Shown here in pieces: positions 37,701 to 48,050 of a DNA stretch of 64,000 nt. Every line of letters begins with the position of its first letter. The first letter of the stretch is position 1. A program made the position numbers and the translations under genes. Source of the DNA: Bacteroidota bacterium (GTDB lineage Bacteria > Bacteroidota > Bacteroidia > B-17B0 > Aurantibacillaceae); NCBI GenBank assembly GCA_016702705.1, contig JADJDM010000002.1, positions 124,001-188,000 of the forward strand. The letters are read 5' to 3'. A model generated the notes under the pieces. That model did not search any database and was not told the origin of the DNA. It saw only the letters and a program-made list of their open reading frames with translations.

Positions 37701-40700
37701 ATTGCAAGATAATACTGGGAGCAAATATTGGAGCACCAGTTACAACAAGTGCAACTGTTGTAGGGGTTAACACTATAACATTAAATATGAGTATCCCAAT
37801 TGGAAATGATTATCGATTGGTTTCTGCAAACACAACTAATTTGGGTAGAGGTGGCACTGGTGTTGCTTTCCCTTATACCTGCGCAGGTGTTTGTACATTA
37901 ACTGCATCTGAGTGGGGCGGTACTACAACAGGCACTTATTACTTTTTTTATGATTGGGTTGTTAGTACAGCTTGCGAATCTAGCCCACGTACTCCGGTAA
38001 ATGTTACTGTAACAGGTGCAACGGCTCCTGTTTGTTCAGCATATTCATCTCCAACAAATGGAGCAACTGGTGTTTGTCCTGTAGCAACTACAATTAATTG
38101 GTTGGCATCAAATACTGCATGTAGAACTGCAACAAGTTATTTATTGTATTTCGGTACAGATGCGGCTGCTACAAATATTATGAATGGGGTTAATATTGGA
38201 AATGTATTAACTTATAATTTAGGTACACTTAGCGGAAGTACATTGTATTATTGGAAAATTGTTCCAACTAATGCAGGTGGTGATGCAGTTGGTTGTACTA
38301 TTCAGTCATTTACAACAGCTGGAAATCCTGGGTCAATTTGTCCTGGTTTATTAGGTACTGGTGTAATATCTGTAGCATCGCTTCCATACGCATCTGGAGC
38401 AGGTACTACAGCTGGTGCAGTAAATGATTTAACTTCTGCAAATACAACAACCTGTGGTAGTAATTCCTATTTAACTGGAAACGATCAGGTCTTTTATTTT
38501 ACTCCAACTACTTCAGGTACAATAACAATAAATTTAACATCAACTGGAACTTGGACAGGATTAATGCTTTATGACGGTTGTCCACTCTCAACCGCTACTT
38601 GTGTGGTGCTGCAAGGTGCTTGTATTGCTAATGCGCAAAGTTCTACGGGAATAAAACACTTACAGCTTGTGTTACTGCAAACGTAACTTATTATTTAGTA
38701 CTCGATAGCTACTCTACACCTGCTTCTAATTCATATAGTAATTTAACTATTTCTGCTGTTACTCCTTTTACCGTTGCTACTAATGATTTGCCATGTAGTG
38801 CTAATCCACTTTCCTTGGGTGTTACAGAAAATGGAAATAACGCTTGTACAGGAAGTACAAGTGAGCCGAATGCACCAAGTTGTTGGACAAGTGGAGTAAG
38901 AAATACGATTTGGTATTCATTCGTTGCTCCAGCATCAGGTCAAGTTTCTATTCGTACTTTATTGGGGACTTTAATCAATACACAAATAGCAGTTTATCAA
39001 GGAGCATGTGGTTCTCTTAGTCAAGTAGCTCCAAATGCATCAAGTTGTAATGATAATTTAACAGGCTCGGAACATGAAGCTTCTCAAGTTAATTTAACAG
39101 GTTTAACTTCAGGAAATACATATTATGTAGTTGTTGATGGTGCAAACGATATGATTGGAACCTTCCAAATTGTTGCTATTGACCCAGCAACACAATCTTT
39201 TCCATCAACTCCCGGACAAGATTGTTCGATTGCGTTTCCAACCTGTAATTCAATACTAACGTATCTGATCCAGGATATGCAAACACCGGTAGTACTTGTG
39301 ATTTTGATGGCTCTGATGATTGTACAAGTGGTGAAAGGCATCTGTTTGGTATAACATTGCTATTGGAACAGGTGGTGGAAATTTAACTTTTGATATCATT
39401 CCAAATGATTACAGTGGTGGTGGAGCAGGTTCTGAAACGGATTATGATTTTCTTGTTTGGAAAACAGGAGGAACAGGCGCTACAAGCTGTGCTGGTATTC
39501 AAACAAATAGTGCTACTGGTTTGGTTGCATGTAATTTTAGTTATCTTGGAGTTACTGGTGTGGCAGCTGGCGGTAATTCACCTATAGATCCTGGTTTTGA
39601 TGGGGCTTATGAGCCTACAATTCCAGTTCTTGCTGGAGAACAATATACAATTGTAATTCAAAACTTTACAGGTAGTACAAGTGGTTTTACTATTGATTAT
39701 ATTGGTTCAACAGGAATCAATTATGCCCCTTCTCCATCAATTATAAACTGGACTGGAGGGCATATAACAACAGGTACAACTGCTTGGGCAACGACAGCTA
39801 ACTGGGGTGGTTGTACTATACCAACTTGTGGTATTAGTGCGGTTATTGGTTCTTTGGTTCCTCGTTTCCCTGTGATCTCTGCAAATCAATCGGTTAATGA
39901 TTTAACTATTGATGCAGGAGCTACTTTAACTATTAATGCAGGTGTTACTTTTAACTGTTTGCGGTAACTTTATAAATAATGGTACATTAATAATGTCGCC
40001 AACTGCAACATTATTATTTAATAACACCGCAGCTCATACAATAACTGGGAATCTAACTGGTACTAATGGAATAGGTAACATTACCGTTACTCAAACTGCT
40101 GGTTCAGTTACCTTTATGAGTGATATTGATATAAAGGGTAATCTAACAACATCTAATGCAACAAGTATTATTAATTCAAATAATAAGTATGTTAAATTAG
40201 CGGGTAATTTTGTTAACGCTACAGGTAATACTACGTTTACAAACACTGGTACAACAGGTACCTTAGAGTTTAATGGTATTGCGGTACAAACTTATAATCA
40301 AGGTTCTTCGCAATTAGATTTGAATAATGTTGTTATGAATCATACAAGTACAGGAGTTACTTTATCAACTAATATGTTTATTAAGGCAACTACTGGAACG
40401 TTAACTTTAACAGCGGGGAAAATTAATACAGGAGCAAATGTTGTGAACGTTGTAAATACTGCACCTGCATGTGTTACAACAGGTAACGCTACAAGTTACG
40501 TAAATGGTAATTTACGTCGTTATTTAGCAGCCAGAGCAACGGGTTCATTTGATTTCCCAGTTGGTAATACTGCTAATTATGAAAGAGCTAATATTACTTT
40601 CACATGCTGCGGCAGCAGCGGGTGCGATTCAGCTGTTAGCTCGTTTTGATGCTTGGGGTGGTGGATGGCCAAATCCAGGTGCTCCTGGTTGGGGGCCTGA

Positions 40701-41522
40701 GTGTGCTGCAACCTATAATGTTACGTATTTAGATAATGGATATTGGTCAATTGATGCAAGTGCTGCTAGTGCAGGCTTGTACAATACTACCTTGTATAAT
40801 ACAGGTTATACTAACGCTGCGGCAGGTTGGAGTATAGCTAAAAGCCCTTCTGGAGCACCAGCCTGGGCGCTTCAAGGAACTTGTCAAGCTGGACCAGTAA
40901 CTGCTGTTGTTCGTAATGCAATGAGTGGTTTCTCGAAATTCGCAACAATTCAATCAAGTTCACCTTTACCTGTTCAATTGTTAAGTTTTAAAGGAATAAA
41001 TAAAACAACGTTCAATGAATTAGTTTGGGAAACTGCATCTGAAGAAAAAGTGAGCGGGTTTGAATTAGAAAGTTCGGCTAATGCAATCGATTTTAAAATG
41101 ATTCATTCAAGAAGTGCAAATGGATCAACAAACCAATCGGCATCTTATAAATTTAGTGATTATAATTTCTTCTCTCCAGTGAGCTATTATAGGCTAAAAA
41201 TCATTAATGATGATAATACTAAACTTATAGCAGTGTAATTGCAATTGAAAACAAACAAAAATCTCAACTAGTTACAAAAGTATTCCCTAATCCTGCAATA
41301 AATGAGGTAAATGTGAGTATGGAAATACCTTTTGATACAGAGATGAGAATGGAAATTAAAGATTTATTGGGTCGCGTTGTTTATTCTAAAACAATGAATG
41401 TTAGCGCTGGAAATCAAGAATTTAACATTAATACCCAAGAGTTATCTCAAGGTACTTATGTAATTTCAACATATATCGATAATCTTCCGGAAACCAACAA
41501 TAAACTCGTGATTTCCAAATAA
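34778..41522 (+). pseudogene. Giant T9SS surface protein (GEVED, Ig-like, Fn3, C-terminal sorting domain), at least a dozen frameshifts
   Basis: A signal peptide (MKKMKKYFQAFVVLIMLLSF...NAQ) opens a gene of about 2,240 residues that is rebuilt from successive frames. In order: an N-terminal lectin-like segment; an Ig-like domain near 35510; a first GEVED domain (about 35800-36260); an Ig-like domain; a second GEVED (about 36590-37040, MVYIDFNRDGDFTDAGESFL); further Ig-like domains; an Fn3-like domain near 38040 (SSPTNGATGVCPVATTINWL); pre-peptidase-like domains to 39200; a beta-helix-like stretch (39750-40600); and a type A sorting domain (KVFPNPAINEVNVSMEIPFD, about 41285-41522). The whole is consistent with an adhesin. 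No in-frame substitution stops were found between shifts. Confidence 0.75.
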
Positions 41523-41555
41523 ATAAGATACATCTGTAAGTTTTTGTAGAGGTAA

Positions 41556-41590
41556 AAAAGGGTTTTGTCTAAAAAATGACAAAACCTTTT
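41556..41590 (+). terminator. Intrinsic terminator after the giant surface gene
   Basis: GGTTTTGTC (41561-41569) pairs with GACAAAACC (41578-41586), extended by A-T and G-T pairs with AAAAG and TTTT. The loop is eight bases, followed by a T run. Confidence 0.7.
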
Positions 41591-41599
41591 AGATTGTAG

Positions 41600-41607
41600 T
41601 AAATTTG
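41600..41607 (+). promoter_or_regulatory. TAnnTTTG promoter element
   Basis: TAAATTTG lies ten bases past the terminator and 21 bases upstream of the ATG at 41629. Confidence 0.6.
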
Positions 41608-41628
41608 AATTGTAAAACAACGAAACAA

Positions 41629-42228
41629 ATGAAAAAAATATTCTTTTCTCTTATCGCACTTACGCTTACATTATCTGTTTTTTCAAAAAATTTAGAAGAG
41701 TCCCTTGTTAAGGATCCAAGCATCGAAACTTCTCGCATCAATAATTCAGCATTAACAGTAAAAGTTCCTAAGTATATTTTCTCTGGACTTAATACTAATG
41801 TTGAACTTGTTTTTGCCGACCCAAACAACGCTAAGTTGGTAGAAAATAACTACGAATTATTTTTATTATTAACGGAGAAGATGTAAAGTTACCTTTAAAA
41901 AAGTGGAGTAGGTACTTTTGCTTATGCATTTGGCGAGTCGAACAAATTAGATGTTTATTTCGAAGATTTCTCTTATTCAGAAAGTCTTCACATTATTCCA
42001 TTATGGTACATATTAGCTCCAGTAGGTGCTTTGGTGTTGTTTTTAGGCTATAAATTAGTTCGTTCTGGAAGAAGAAATAAGTTAGTAATCCAAGCAGAAG
42101 AAACTCCTGTAAAAGCTATCGAGAAGCAAGAAGTAATTCCAACTCCTATTGTGGCGGTTAAGAAAGAAAAAGTTACAGTAAAAGAAGTGGTTGAGAAAGA
42201 AATGCATAGATGTTCGGTTTCACATTAA
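41629..42228 (+). CDS. Exported protein with C-terminal membrane anchor, two frameshifts
   Basis: A signal peptide (MKKIFFSLIALTLTLSVFS) is followed by a beta-rich domain (ALTVKVPKYIFSGLNTNVEL). Frames shift near 41870 and again near 41905, with open sequence continuing as INGEDVKL and GVGTFAYAFGESNKLDV. A single membrane helix near the end (PLWYILAPVGALVLFLGYKL) is followed by a Lys/Glu-rich cytoplasmic tail (KKEKVTVKEVVEKEMHRCSV). I do not recognise the family. The start at 41629 is fixed by the promoter and signal; the upstream ATG at 41605 overlaps the promoter. Confidence 0.7.
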
Positions 42229-42267
42229 CCGGGGGTTTTAAAATTTTTAAATTATCATCAAATATTA

Positions 42268-42293
42268 AAAGGGCTTCCATTCGGAGGCCCTTT
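42268..42293 (+). terminator. Intrinsic terminator
   Basis: GGGCTTCC (42271-42278), ATTC loop and GGAGGCCC (42283-42290) pair with one G-U, flanked by A and T runs. It lies 43 bases after the preceding stop. Confidence 0.85.
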
Positions 42294-42298
42294 ATTAT

Positions 42299-42306
42299 TA
42301 TATTTG
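42299..42306 (+). promoter_or_regulatory. TAnnTTTG promoter element for alaS
   Basis: TATATTTG follows directly after the terminator and lies 18 bases before the alaS ATG at 42325. Confidence 0.65.
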
Positions 42307-42324
42307 TTCCCCTATTACAATATT

Positions 42325-44988
42325 ATGGATTCAAACAAAGTACGTCAAACATTTTTAGATTTTTTTAAGTCGAAAGGACATGTAATTGTGCCATCTGCAC
42401 CAATGGTTGTTAAAGGCGACCCAACCCTAATGTTTAACAATAGCGGTATGGCTCCTTTTAAGGATTTGTTTTTGGGGAATGCTCCAATTAAAAACCCACG
42501 TATTGCAGATACTCAAAAATGTTTGCGTGTTAGTGGTAAGCATAACGATCTAGAAGAAGTTGGTGTTGATACTTATCATCACACTATGTTCGAAATGCTT
42601 GGTAACTGGAGCTTTGGCGATTACTTTAAAAAAGATGCCATTGCTTGGGCTTGGGAATTATTAACCGAGGTTTATAAAATTGATAAGGAACGTTTATACG
42701 TTACCGTATTTGAAGGTAGCAAAGAAGAAGGTTTAGCATTTGACCAAGAAGCTTACGATACTTGGAAACAATTCATAAGCGAAGACAGAATATTGAACGG
42801 AAACAAAAAAGATAATTTCTGGGAGATGGGCGATACTGGTCCTTGTGGGCCATGTAGCGAAATTCATTATGATGGACGTTCTTTATCTGAACGTAAAAAA
42901 GTAAGTGGGGCAACTTTAGTTAATAATGACGACCCACAAGTAATTGAGATTTGGAACAATGTATTTATGGAGTTTGAGCGTAAAGCTGATGGCTCTTTAG
43001 TTAAGCTTCCAAAACAACATGTTGATACAGGTATGGGCTTCGAACGTTTAGTACGTGTATTGCAAAAGAAAAAATCAAATTACGATACGGATGTATTTAG
43101 TCCGATATTAGAAAAGATAGAAGAGTTAAGTGGTTTACATTACCGTCCGGATGATGAAGAAAAACACAAAGCGCAATTAATTATTAATATTGCAATGCGT
43201 GTTATTGCTGATCACATTCGTGCAATTTCTTTTTCTATTGCAGATGGGCAGCTACCGTCTAATACAGGTGCAGGTTATGTTATACGTCGTATTTTGCGTA
43301 GAGCAATTCGTTATGGATACCAATCATTAAACATGCGTGAGCCTTTTATGTATCGTTTGGTTCCTACCTTAGCAAATCAAATGGGAGAAGCTTTCCCAGA
43401 ATTGAAATCGCAAAAGATGTTGATTGAAAAAGTGATTAGAGAAGAAGAACTTTCTTTCTTTAAAACGTTGGAGTATGGTTTAAAACGTATAGATAATGTG
43501 TGCGTTGAATTATCAAACCAACACAAAGAAAATTCGTTGGTGGATGGGAAAGTAGTTTTTGAATTATATGACACGTATGGTTTCCCAGTTGATTTAACTT
43601 CATTAATTGCGCGTGGTTACGGATTGGATATTGATGAAAAATCTTTCTTATCACATTTAGAAGAACAAAAAAATCGTTCGCGTGCAGCAGCAACAGTTGA
43701 TACAGATGATTGGATTTTTACCGCAGTGCAATGGCGTGGCGAAAAAGGACAAACGGTTGAGTTTGTTGGATACGAAACATTAGAATGCGAAAGTTACATC
43801 ACTCGTTACAGAAAAGTAAAATCGAAAACAAAAGAATTATTTCAATTGGTATTAGATGTTACTCCTTTTTATGCTGAGAGTGGCGGACAAGTGGGTGATA
43901 CAGGAATTTTAGATTCGCCAAATGATATCGTTCAAATTTTAGATACGAAAAGAGAGAACGGTGTAATTATTCACATCACTGATAAATTACCTGAGAACTT
44001 AACAGCACACTTTCATGCAAAAGTAGATGGAGAAAAACGAGCTTTAACACAAAGTAACCATAGTGCAACTCACTTATTACATGCTGCTTTGCGTACAGTA
44101 TTAGGCACGCATGTTGAGCAAAAAGGAAGTTTAGTGAATGAAGAACATTTACGTTTTGATTTTCTCACTTTTCAAAGTAACACATGAAGAGTTACAACAA
44201 ATAGAGCGCATAGTAAATACTAAGATTAGAGAAAGTAAATTCTGATATTAAAGTTAATGCCAATCGACGACGCTAAAAAAACAGGTGCAATGGCATTGTT
44301 TGGCGAAAAATATGGCGATGTTGTTCGTGTAGTTACTTTTGATAAAAATTATAGTGTTGAGTTGTGCGGTGGAACACACGTGCAATCAACGGGGCAAATT
44401 GGTTTCTTAAAAATTACTTCTGAAGGCGCTGTAGCTGCTGGTATTAGAAGGATTGAGGCAATTACATCTGCAAGAGCAGAAGAGTTTGTGGAACAACAAA
44501 CAGCTTTAGTTGAAGAAATAAAGCATATTTTAAAAGCACCAAAAGATATAGCAAAAAGTTTACAAAGTTTGGTAGATGAAAATCATAATTTGCAAAAACA
44601 ATTGCAACACTTGATGAAGGAGAAGGGACAAGAAATAAAAAAATACCTTACTTCAAAAACGCAAGAAAAGGATGGGTTTACATTAATTACTGAACGAATT
44701 GAATTGGATAGCGCCGAAGAAGTGAAAAATGTTTTATTTGAACTACGTACTAAAATACCTAATTTGGTTTGTGTAGTTGGTTCCGAAATAAAAGGTAAGC
44801 CAAGTGTTTCAGTAATTATTGCAGATAATTTGGTGAAAGATAAAAACCTAAATGCAGGAACTATTATTCGCGACTTAGCCAAAGAAATTGATGGCGGCGG
44901 TGGCGGACAAGCATTTTACGCAACAGCTGGCGGAACTAAGTTAGAAGGTTTATCTGCAGCAATTGAAAAAGCGAAAACACTTTTCTAA
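42325..44988 (+). CDS. alaS: Alanyl-tRNA synthetase, three frameshifts
   Basis: I chose the ATG at 42325 (MDSNKVRQTFLDFFKSKGHV); 42304 is too close to the promoter. The catalytic class II part includes FEMLGNWSFGDYFKKDA and motif-like DTGMGFERLVRVLQ. The editing domain has the metal-binding HxxxH (SNHSATHLLHAALR) and, in the other frame, the LCGGTHV Cys-His. Frames shift near 44170, near 44238 and near 44255, where the sequence reads VTHEELQQIERIVN and MPIDDAKKTGAMALFGEKYG. The C-terminal C-Ala domain ends GGGGGQAFYATAGGT. Total about 888 residues, the family norm. The gene is essential, so the breaks are very likely sequencing errors. Confidence 0.93.
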
Positions 44989-45018
44989 AGAAGTTATAGA
45001 AATTAGATTTTTTTAGGC

Positions 45019-45076
45019 GAACGAAGTTTTAAAACCGGAGCAGACTTTGGTCTGTGAGGATTTTAAAATTGAGTTC
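45019..45076. other. Imperfect palindromic intergenic element between convergent genes
   Basis: GAACGAAGTTTTAAAACCGG at the left and GGATTTTAAAATTGAGTTC at the right are imperfect inverted repeats. The centre is CAGACTTTGGTCTG, a smaller exact hairpin. The element lies in the 117-base gap between alaS and the convergent serine-hydrolase gene, where it could act as a two-way terminator. I recall similar sequences between Bacteroidota genes but cannot confirm this here. Confidence 0.5.
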
Positions 45077-45105
45077 AACGACAAAAAAGCAATTTATATA
45101 GCTTA

Positions 45106-46410
45106 CTAATCAATAATTAATTTTTTTATAAAAGTATCTATCTGAAGGAAGTAAATTCCTTTAGGTAGATTGCTTATATCTATTTGTGCTTTGTTAGTAT
45201 GCACTTGAGTTAAATTTAATTTTGTTTCTTTTCCAAGTAAATCAATTATAACAATAGATTTATTTTTTGTAAAATCAATTCCTTCTAAATAAATAATTTT
45301 ATTTGCAGGATTTGGATAAAGACTTAGCGATTGTTTTTCATCCTCCTTTAAACCAACACTACATGTTAAGTCACTGATTTTTTCCCACAACACATTGTCG
45401 TAAGCTGATAGCGCTAGGGCAGCTGTTGTTGCGGCATTACCCATTCTTATTACTACCAAATTTTGTGAAGGAACAACATAAATTTTTTGATCGTATTTTC
45501 CTAATGCACAATACATATCTGCTGGTGCGTTCGGTATTAAACTCATTGGGAAAACCAATTGAGATTGTGGTACCATACAGCTACTTTTTCCATTTAACCA
45601 CCATAAATATCCGTAAGATAAATTATAAGGATTGGAAGTGTTTTTCATATCATTTATAAATGTTGGATTATTTACAACCATGTTGCCATTCCAATTACCA
45701 TTTGCTAATGCAAGTAGTCCAAATCGCGCCATATCTCTTGCTCTCGAATAAAACACGTGATCGAACCAAAAACCGGTGCCCATACCAATGGGTGTTTTTA
45801 TTTTTTGATTGGTGTATTGTTGCAATGTTAAGCCAGATGCATTTTCAAGTACATCGTGTAATAAATGATAAGGTGCATTGTGATATGCCCAGCGTGTGCC
45901 AGCATTAGCTAAATATTGAAGACAAGTATCAACTGTGCAATCTGGGTCGCTCAAAGCATCATTTAATCCACTAGTCATTTTTAATTGATCCTTAACTGTA
46001 ATTAGTTTTTCTTGTTGAGGTGTACAATCCGACCAGCCACTTCCTAGGTATTTTGATGTAGAATCGTTGAGGTTAATAATTCCATCTTGCTCGGCTCTTC
46101 CTATCATTACTGCAGCCAATGATTTCCCTGCAGAAGCCCAAAACCATAAACTATCAGCAGTAAAAGTTCCGTAGTATTTTTCGATAACAATTTTGCCGTT
46201 TTTTAATACGATAAAGGCTTTGGCATTTGTGTTCCCAACATAATTGGTTAAAGTATCTACTTTTGATTGGCACCAACCTAAAGTTGAGGGTTGGATAGTA
46301 TCCCAAGTACTCGAAAAAGAAGGGGGGAAGTATAAACTTTGAGCTTTCCCCAAAAACGAATAAAATCCCAAAAATAGGACTAAAATAGCCTTAACTGCTT
46401 GTTTTTTCAT
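45106..46410 (-). CDS. Beta-lactamase/class C-type serine hydrolase with T9SS sorting domain
   Basis: The 434-residue protein has a signal peptide (MKKQAVKAILVLFLGFYSFL) and a class C-like catalytic domain. The nucleophile Ser93 lies in the SxxK motif (WASAGKSLAAVMIG). A YxN motif follows at Tyr176-Asn178 (WAYHNAPYHLL). The C-terminal part (about 355-434) is a type A sorting domain: LSLYPNPANKIIYLEGIDF to IDTFIKKLIID. This predicts T9SS export and cell-surface location. The substrate could be peptides, esters or antibiotics; resistance is not implied. It is a monocistronic minus-strand gene. Confidence 0.85.
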   Translation of the reverse strand: MKKQAVKAILVLFLGFYSFLGKAQSLYFPPSFSSTWDTIQPSTLGWCQSKVDTLTNYVGNTNAKAFIVLKNGKIVIEKYYGTFTADSLWFWASAGKSLAAVMIGRAEQDGIINLNDSTSKYLGSGWSDCTPQQEKLITVKDQLKMTSGLNDALSDPDCTVDTCLQYLANAGTRWAYHNAPYHLLHDVLENASGLTLQQYTNQKIKTPIGMGTGFWFDHVFYSRARDMARFGLLALANGNWNGNMVVNNPTFINDMKNTSNPYNLSYGYLWWLNGKSSCMVPQSQLVFPMSLIPNAPADMYCALGKYDQKIYVVPSQNLVVIRMGNAATTAALALSAYDNVLWEKISDLTCSVGLKEDEKQSLSLYPNPANKIIYLEGIDFTKNKSIVIIDLLGKETKLNLTQVHTNKAQIDISNLPKGIYFLQIDTFIKKLIID

Positions 46411-46538
46411 GGTATTTTGACTCTTAAATTGCCCCTAGGTTTAGTTAGACAGAATCTAAATTACAAAAATTTTAACTTGGATGCAATAAAGCGGAAATCT
46501 CCTCGTTTTATCTACATATTAACCCCCACAATTTGCCT

Positions 46539-46727
46539 ATGGTAAAGACAATTACTTCTGATCAAATCTCTTACTCTAACAACACCGAAGAACTTAAAAA
46601 AAGAAATTTAAACCCTTCTGTTTGTGAACCATCCAACGACACCATTCAGAATATTCTGAATTATTCGAAGGCACTAAAGGTTAGCAATAGTTCAAAAACC
46701 GGAGTTGTGTTAAACGTAATGAATTGA
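46539..46727 (+). CDS. 62-residue cytoplasmic-looking protein, unrecognised
   Basis: The ATG at 46539 follows TTTGCCT directly. The protein MVKTITSDQISYSNNTEELK then has a Ser/Asn-rich stretch (NPSVCEPSNDTIQNILNYSK) and ends in VVLNVMN. There is no signal or membrane helix. The stop is three bases before a perfect terminator, and the gene stands alone between a divergent and a following gene, so it looks like a complete small unit. I do not recognise it, but the DTIQNILNYSKALKV segment resembles small uncharacterised Bacteroidota proteins. Confidence 0.55.
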   Translation: MVKTITSDQISYSNNTEELKKRNLNPSVCEPSNDTIQNILNYSKALKVSNSSKTGVVLNVMN

Positions 46728-46730
46728 GTA

Positions 46731-46767
46731 AATAATCCCCCGAACACTCGGGGGATTATTTATTTTT
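46731..46767 (+). terminator. Perfect 13-bp terminator hairpin
   Basis: AATAATCCCCCGA, loop ACAC, TCGGGGGATTATT (46731-46760) form a perfect stem followed by a T-rich tail to 46767. It begins four bases after the preceding stop. Confidence 0.95.
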
Positions 46768-46768
46768 A

Positions 46769-46776
46769 TACCTTTG
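46769..46776 (+). promoter_or_regulatory. TAnnTTTG promoter element for proC
   Basis: TACCTTTG lies 124 bases upstream of the proC ATG, giving a long leader. Confidence 0.6.
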
Positions 46777-46803
46777 CATCATTAAGTGATACAATTCAAT
46801 ACC

Positions 46804-46854
46804 ATACAGCCAGTTACTTTTGTTATGCCTCCCCTTGGGGTTATATAGCTGTAT
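46804..46854 (+). other. Hairpin in the proC leader
   Basis: ATACAGC (46804-46810) and GCTGTAT (46848-46854) are exact inverted repeats enclosing a 37-base loop that contains CCCCTTGGGG. The structure would form in the leader. It matches no riboswitch known to me, so it remains an unassigned structured region. Confidence 0.35.
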
Positions 46855-46899
46855 TCCGTATTTATAATTATTTCCATTCTTTAATTTTAAAATTCAATC

Positions 46900-47706
46900 A
46901 TGAACTTGTGTATAATAGGTTGTGGTAATATGGGACTTATTTATTCCCGTTTTTTTACCGAACAACAAATAGTAAAAAAAGAGAACCTACTTCTTATCGA
47001 AAAAAACGATGAAAGAAGAGAAGAGCTTAAACAAAAAAATATTGGCAACATAGAAGTTGCCACTTGTAAACAAATCGAATCATCAGATGTTATTTTAATT
47101 GCAGTTAAACCGCAAGATTATAAGGAACTTGCCCAGCTTATAAAAGGACGGTTAAATAAAAATGCTATTGTAATTAGTATTATGGCAGGCATTACCATTG
47201 CCGATTTGGAAACAAGTTTAGCGCATAATTTAGTCGTACGAGCCATGCCAAATGCACCAGCATTATATGCAAAAGGCATGACGGTATATTGTTTGAATAA
47301 TGGTTTTGATAAAGCACAGCAAGAGCAAGTTGCAAAACTACTTGCGGTAACTGGCAAAATACAAGCAATTGAAAAAGAAGAATTGCTGGATGCTGTAACT
47401 GCATTAAGCGGTAGCGGTCCAGCTTATTTCTTTTATTTAGCGCAGCAAATGATTAAAGCAGCACAACAAGTTGGTATGGATGCAGAAATGGCTGAAGTAC
47501 TTGTAAAACAAACTTTGGTAGGCGCAGCAGAGATGCTTGATAAAAGCGATAAAACAACAGCTGAACTTATTACGACAGTTGCATCTCGCGGTGGCACTAC
47601 AGAAGCTGCATTAACTCATTTTGCTTTAAAGGAAATGGACCAAGCTGTAATTGTAGGTATTGAGAAAGCAACTAATCGCTCTAAGGAACTTGCGCAAAAC
47701 AACTAG
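46900..47706 (+). CDS. proC: Pyrroline-5-carboxylate reductase
   Basis: The 268-residue protein begins MNLCIIGCGNMGLIYSRFFT with the dinucleotide-binding GxGxMG. The middle reads LVVRAMPNAPALYAKGMTVY and the C-terminal region has ALSGSGPAYFFYLAQQM and VASRGGTTEAALTHF, the ProC signature. It reduces pyrroline-5-carboxylate to proline with NAD(P)H. The frame is intact and the length normal. Confidence 0.97.
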   Translation: MNLCIIGCGNMGLIYSRFFTEQQIVKKENLLLIEKNDERREELKQKNIGNIEVATCKQIESSDVILIAVKPQDYKELAQLIKGRLNKNAIVISIMAGITIADLETSLAHNLVVRAMPNAPALYAKGMTVYCLNNGFDKAQQEQVAKLLAVTGKIQAIEKEELLDAVTALSGSGPAYFFYLAQQMIKAAQQVGMDAEMAEVLVKQTLVGAAEMLDKSDKTTAELITTVASRGGTTEAALTHFALKEMDQAVIVGIEKATNRSKELAQNN

Positions 47707-47717
47707 TATACTTGTAA

Positions 47718-47800
47718 TTACACGTGAATAAAATAAATTTCACACGTGTTTTAAATTGTCGAAAATTACACGTATATTTGTAATAGTAAACACGTGTAAT
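47718..47800 (+). promoter_or_regulatory. Four-box CACGTG operator array with embedded promoter
   Basis: Near-palindromic boxes TTACACGTGAA (47718-47728), TTTCACACGTGTTT (47739-47752), TTACACGTAT (47766-47775) and AAACACGTGTAAT (47788-47800) have dyad centres spaced 22, 26 and 22 bases. The promoter element TATATTTG (47773-47780) lies within the second pair, and the last box ends directly before the antitoxin ATG at 47801. This fits autoregulation by a dimeric ribbon-helix-helix antitoxin. Confidence 0.75.
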
Positions 47801-48049
47801 ATGATTACAAAATTAACATTAACGCTAGAAGATTCGATTATTATTCGAGCGAAACAGTATGCTAAAAAATCAGGTAGAAGTTTATCTGACATCATTGAGG
47901 CGTATTTGGATGGTTTAACGAAGAAGGGAAATTCGCAAGAAAAGGAAATGAATGATGATTTAAAAAAATTATTTGGAGTTACTAAAATTCCAACTACTTT
48001 AAATCATAAAACCGAGATGCGCAAAATAATGGCTAAAAAGCACAAATAG
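47801..48049 (+). CDS. Ribbon-helix-helix-like (DUF6364-type) antitoxin
   Basis: The ATG at 47801 follows the operator boxes; the in-frame start at 47756 would be upstream of the promoter. The 82-residue protein starts MITKLTLTLEDSIIIRAKQY, a strand-helix pattern typical of RHH antitoxins, with SLSDIIEAYLDGL as the second helix. A Lys-rich C-terminal region would contact the toxin. The PIN-toxin gene begins one base after its stop. Confidence 0.8.
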   Translation: MITKLTLTLEDSIIIRAKQYAKKSGRSLSDIIEAYLDGLTKKGNSQEKEMNDDLKKLFGVTKIPTTLNHKTEMRKIMAKKHK

Positions 48050-48050
48050 A

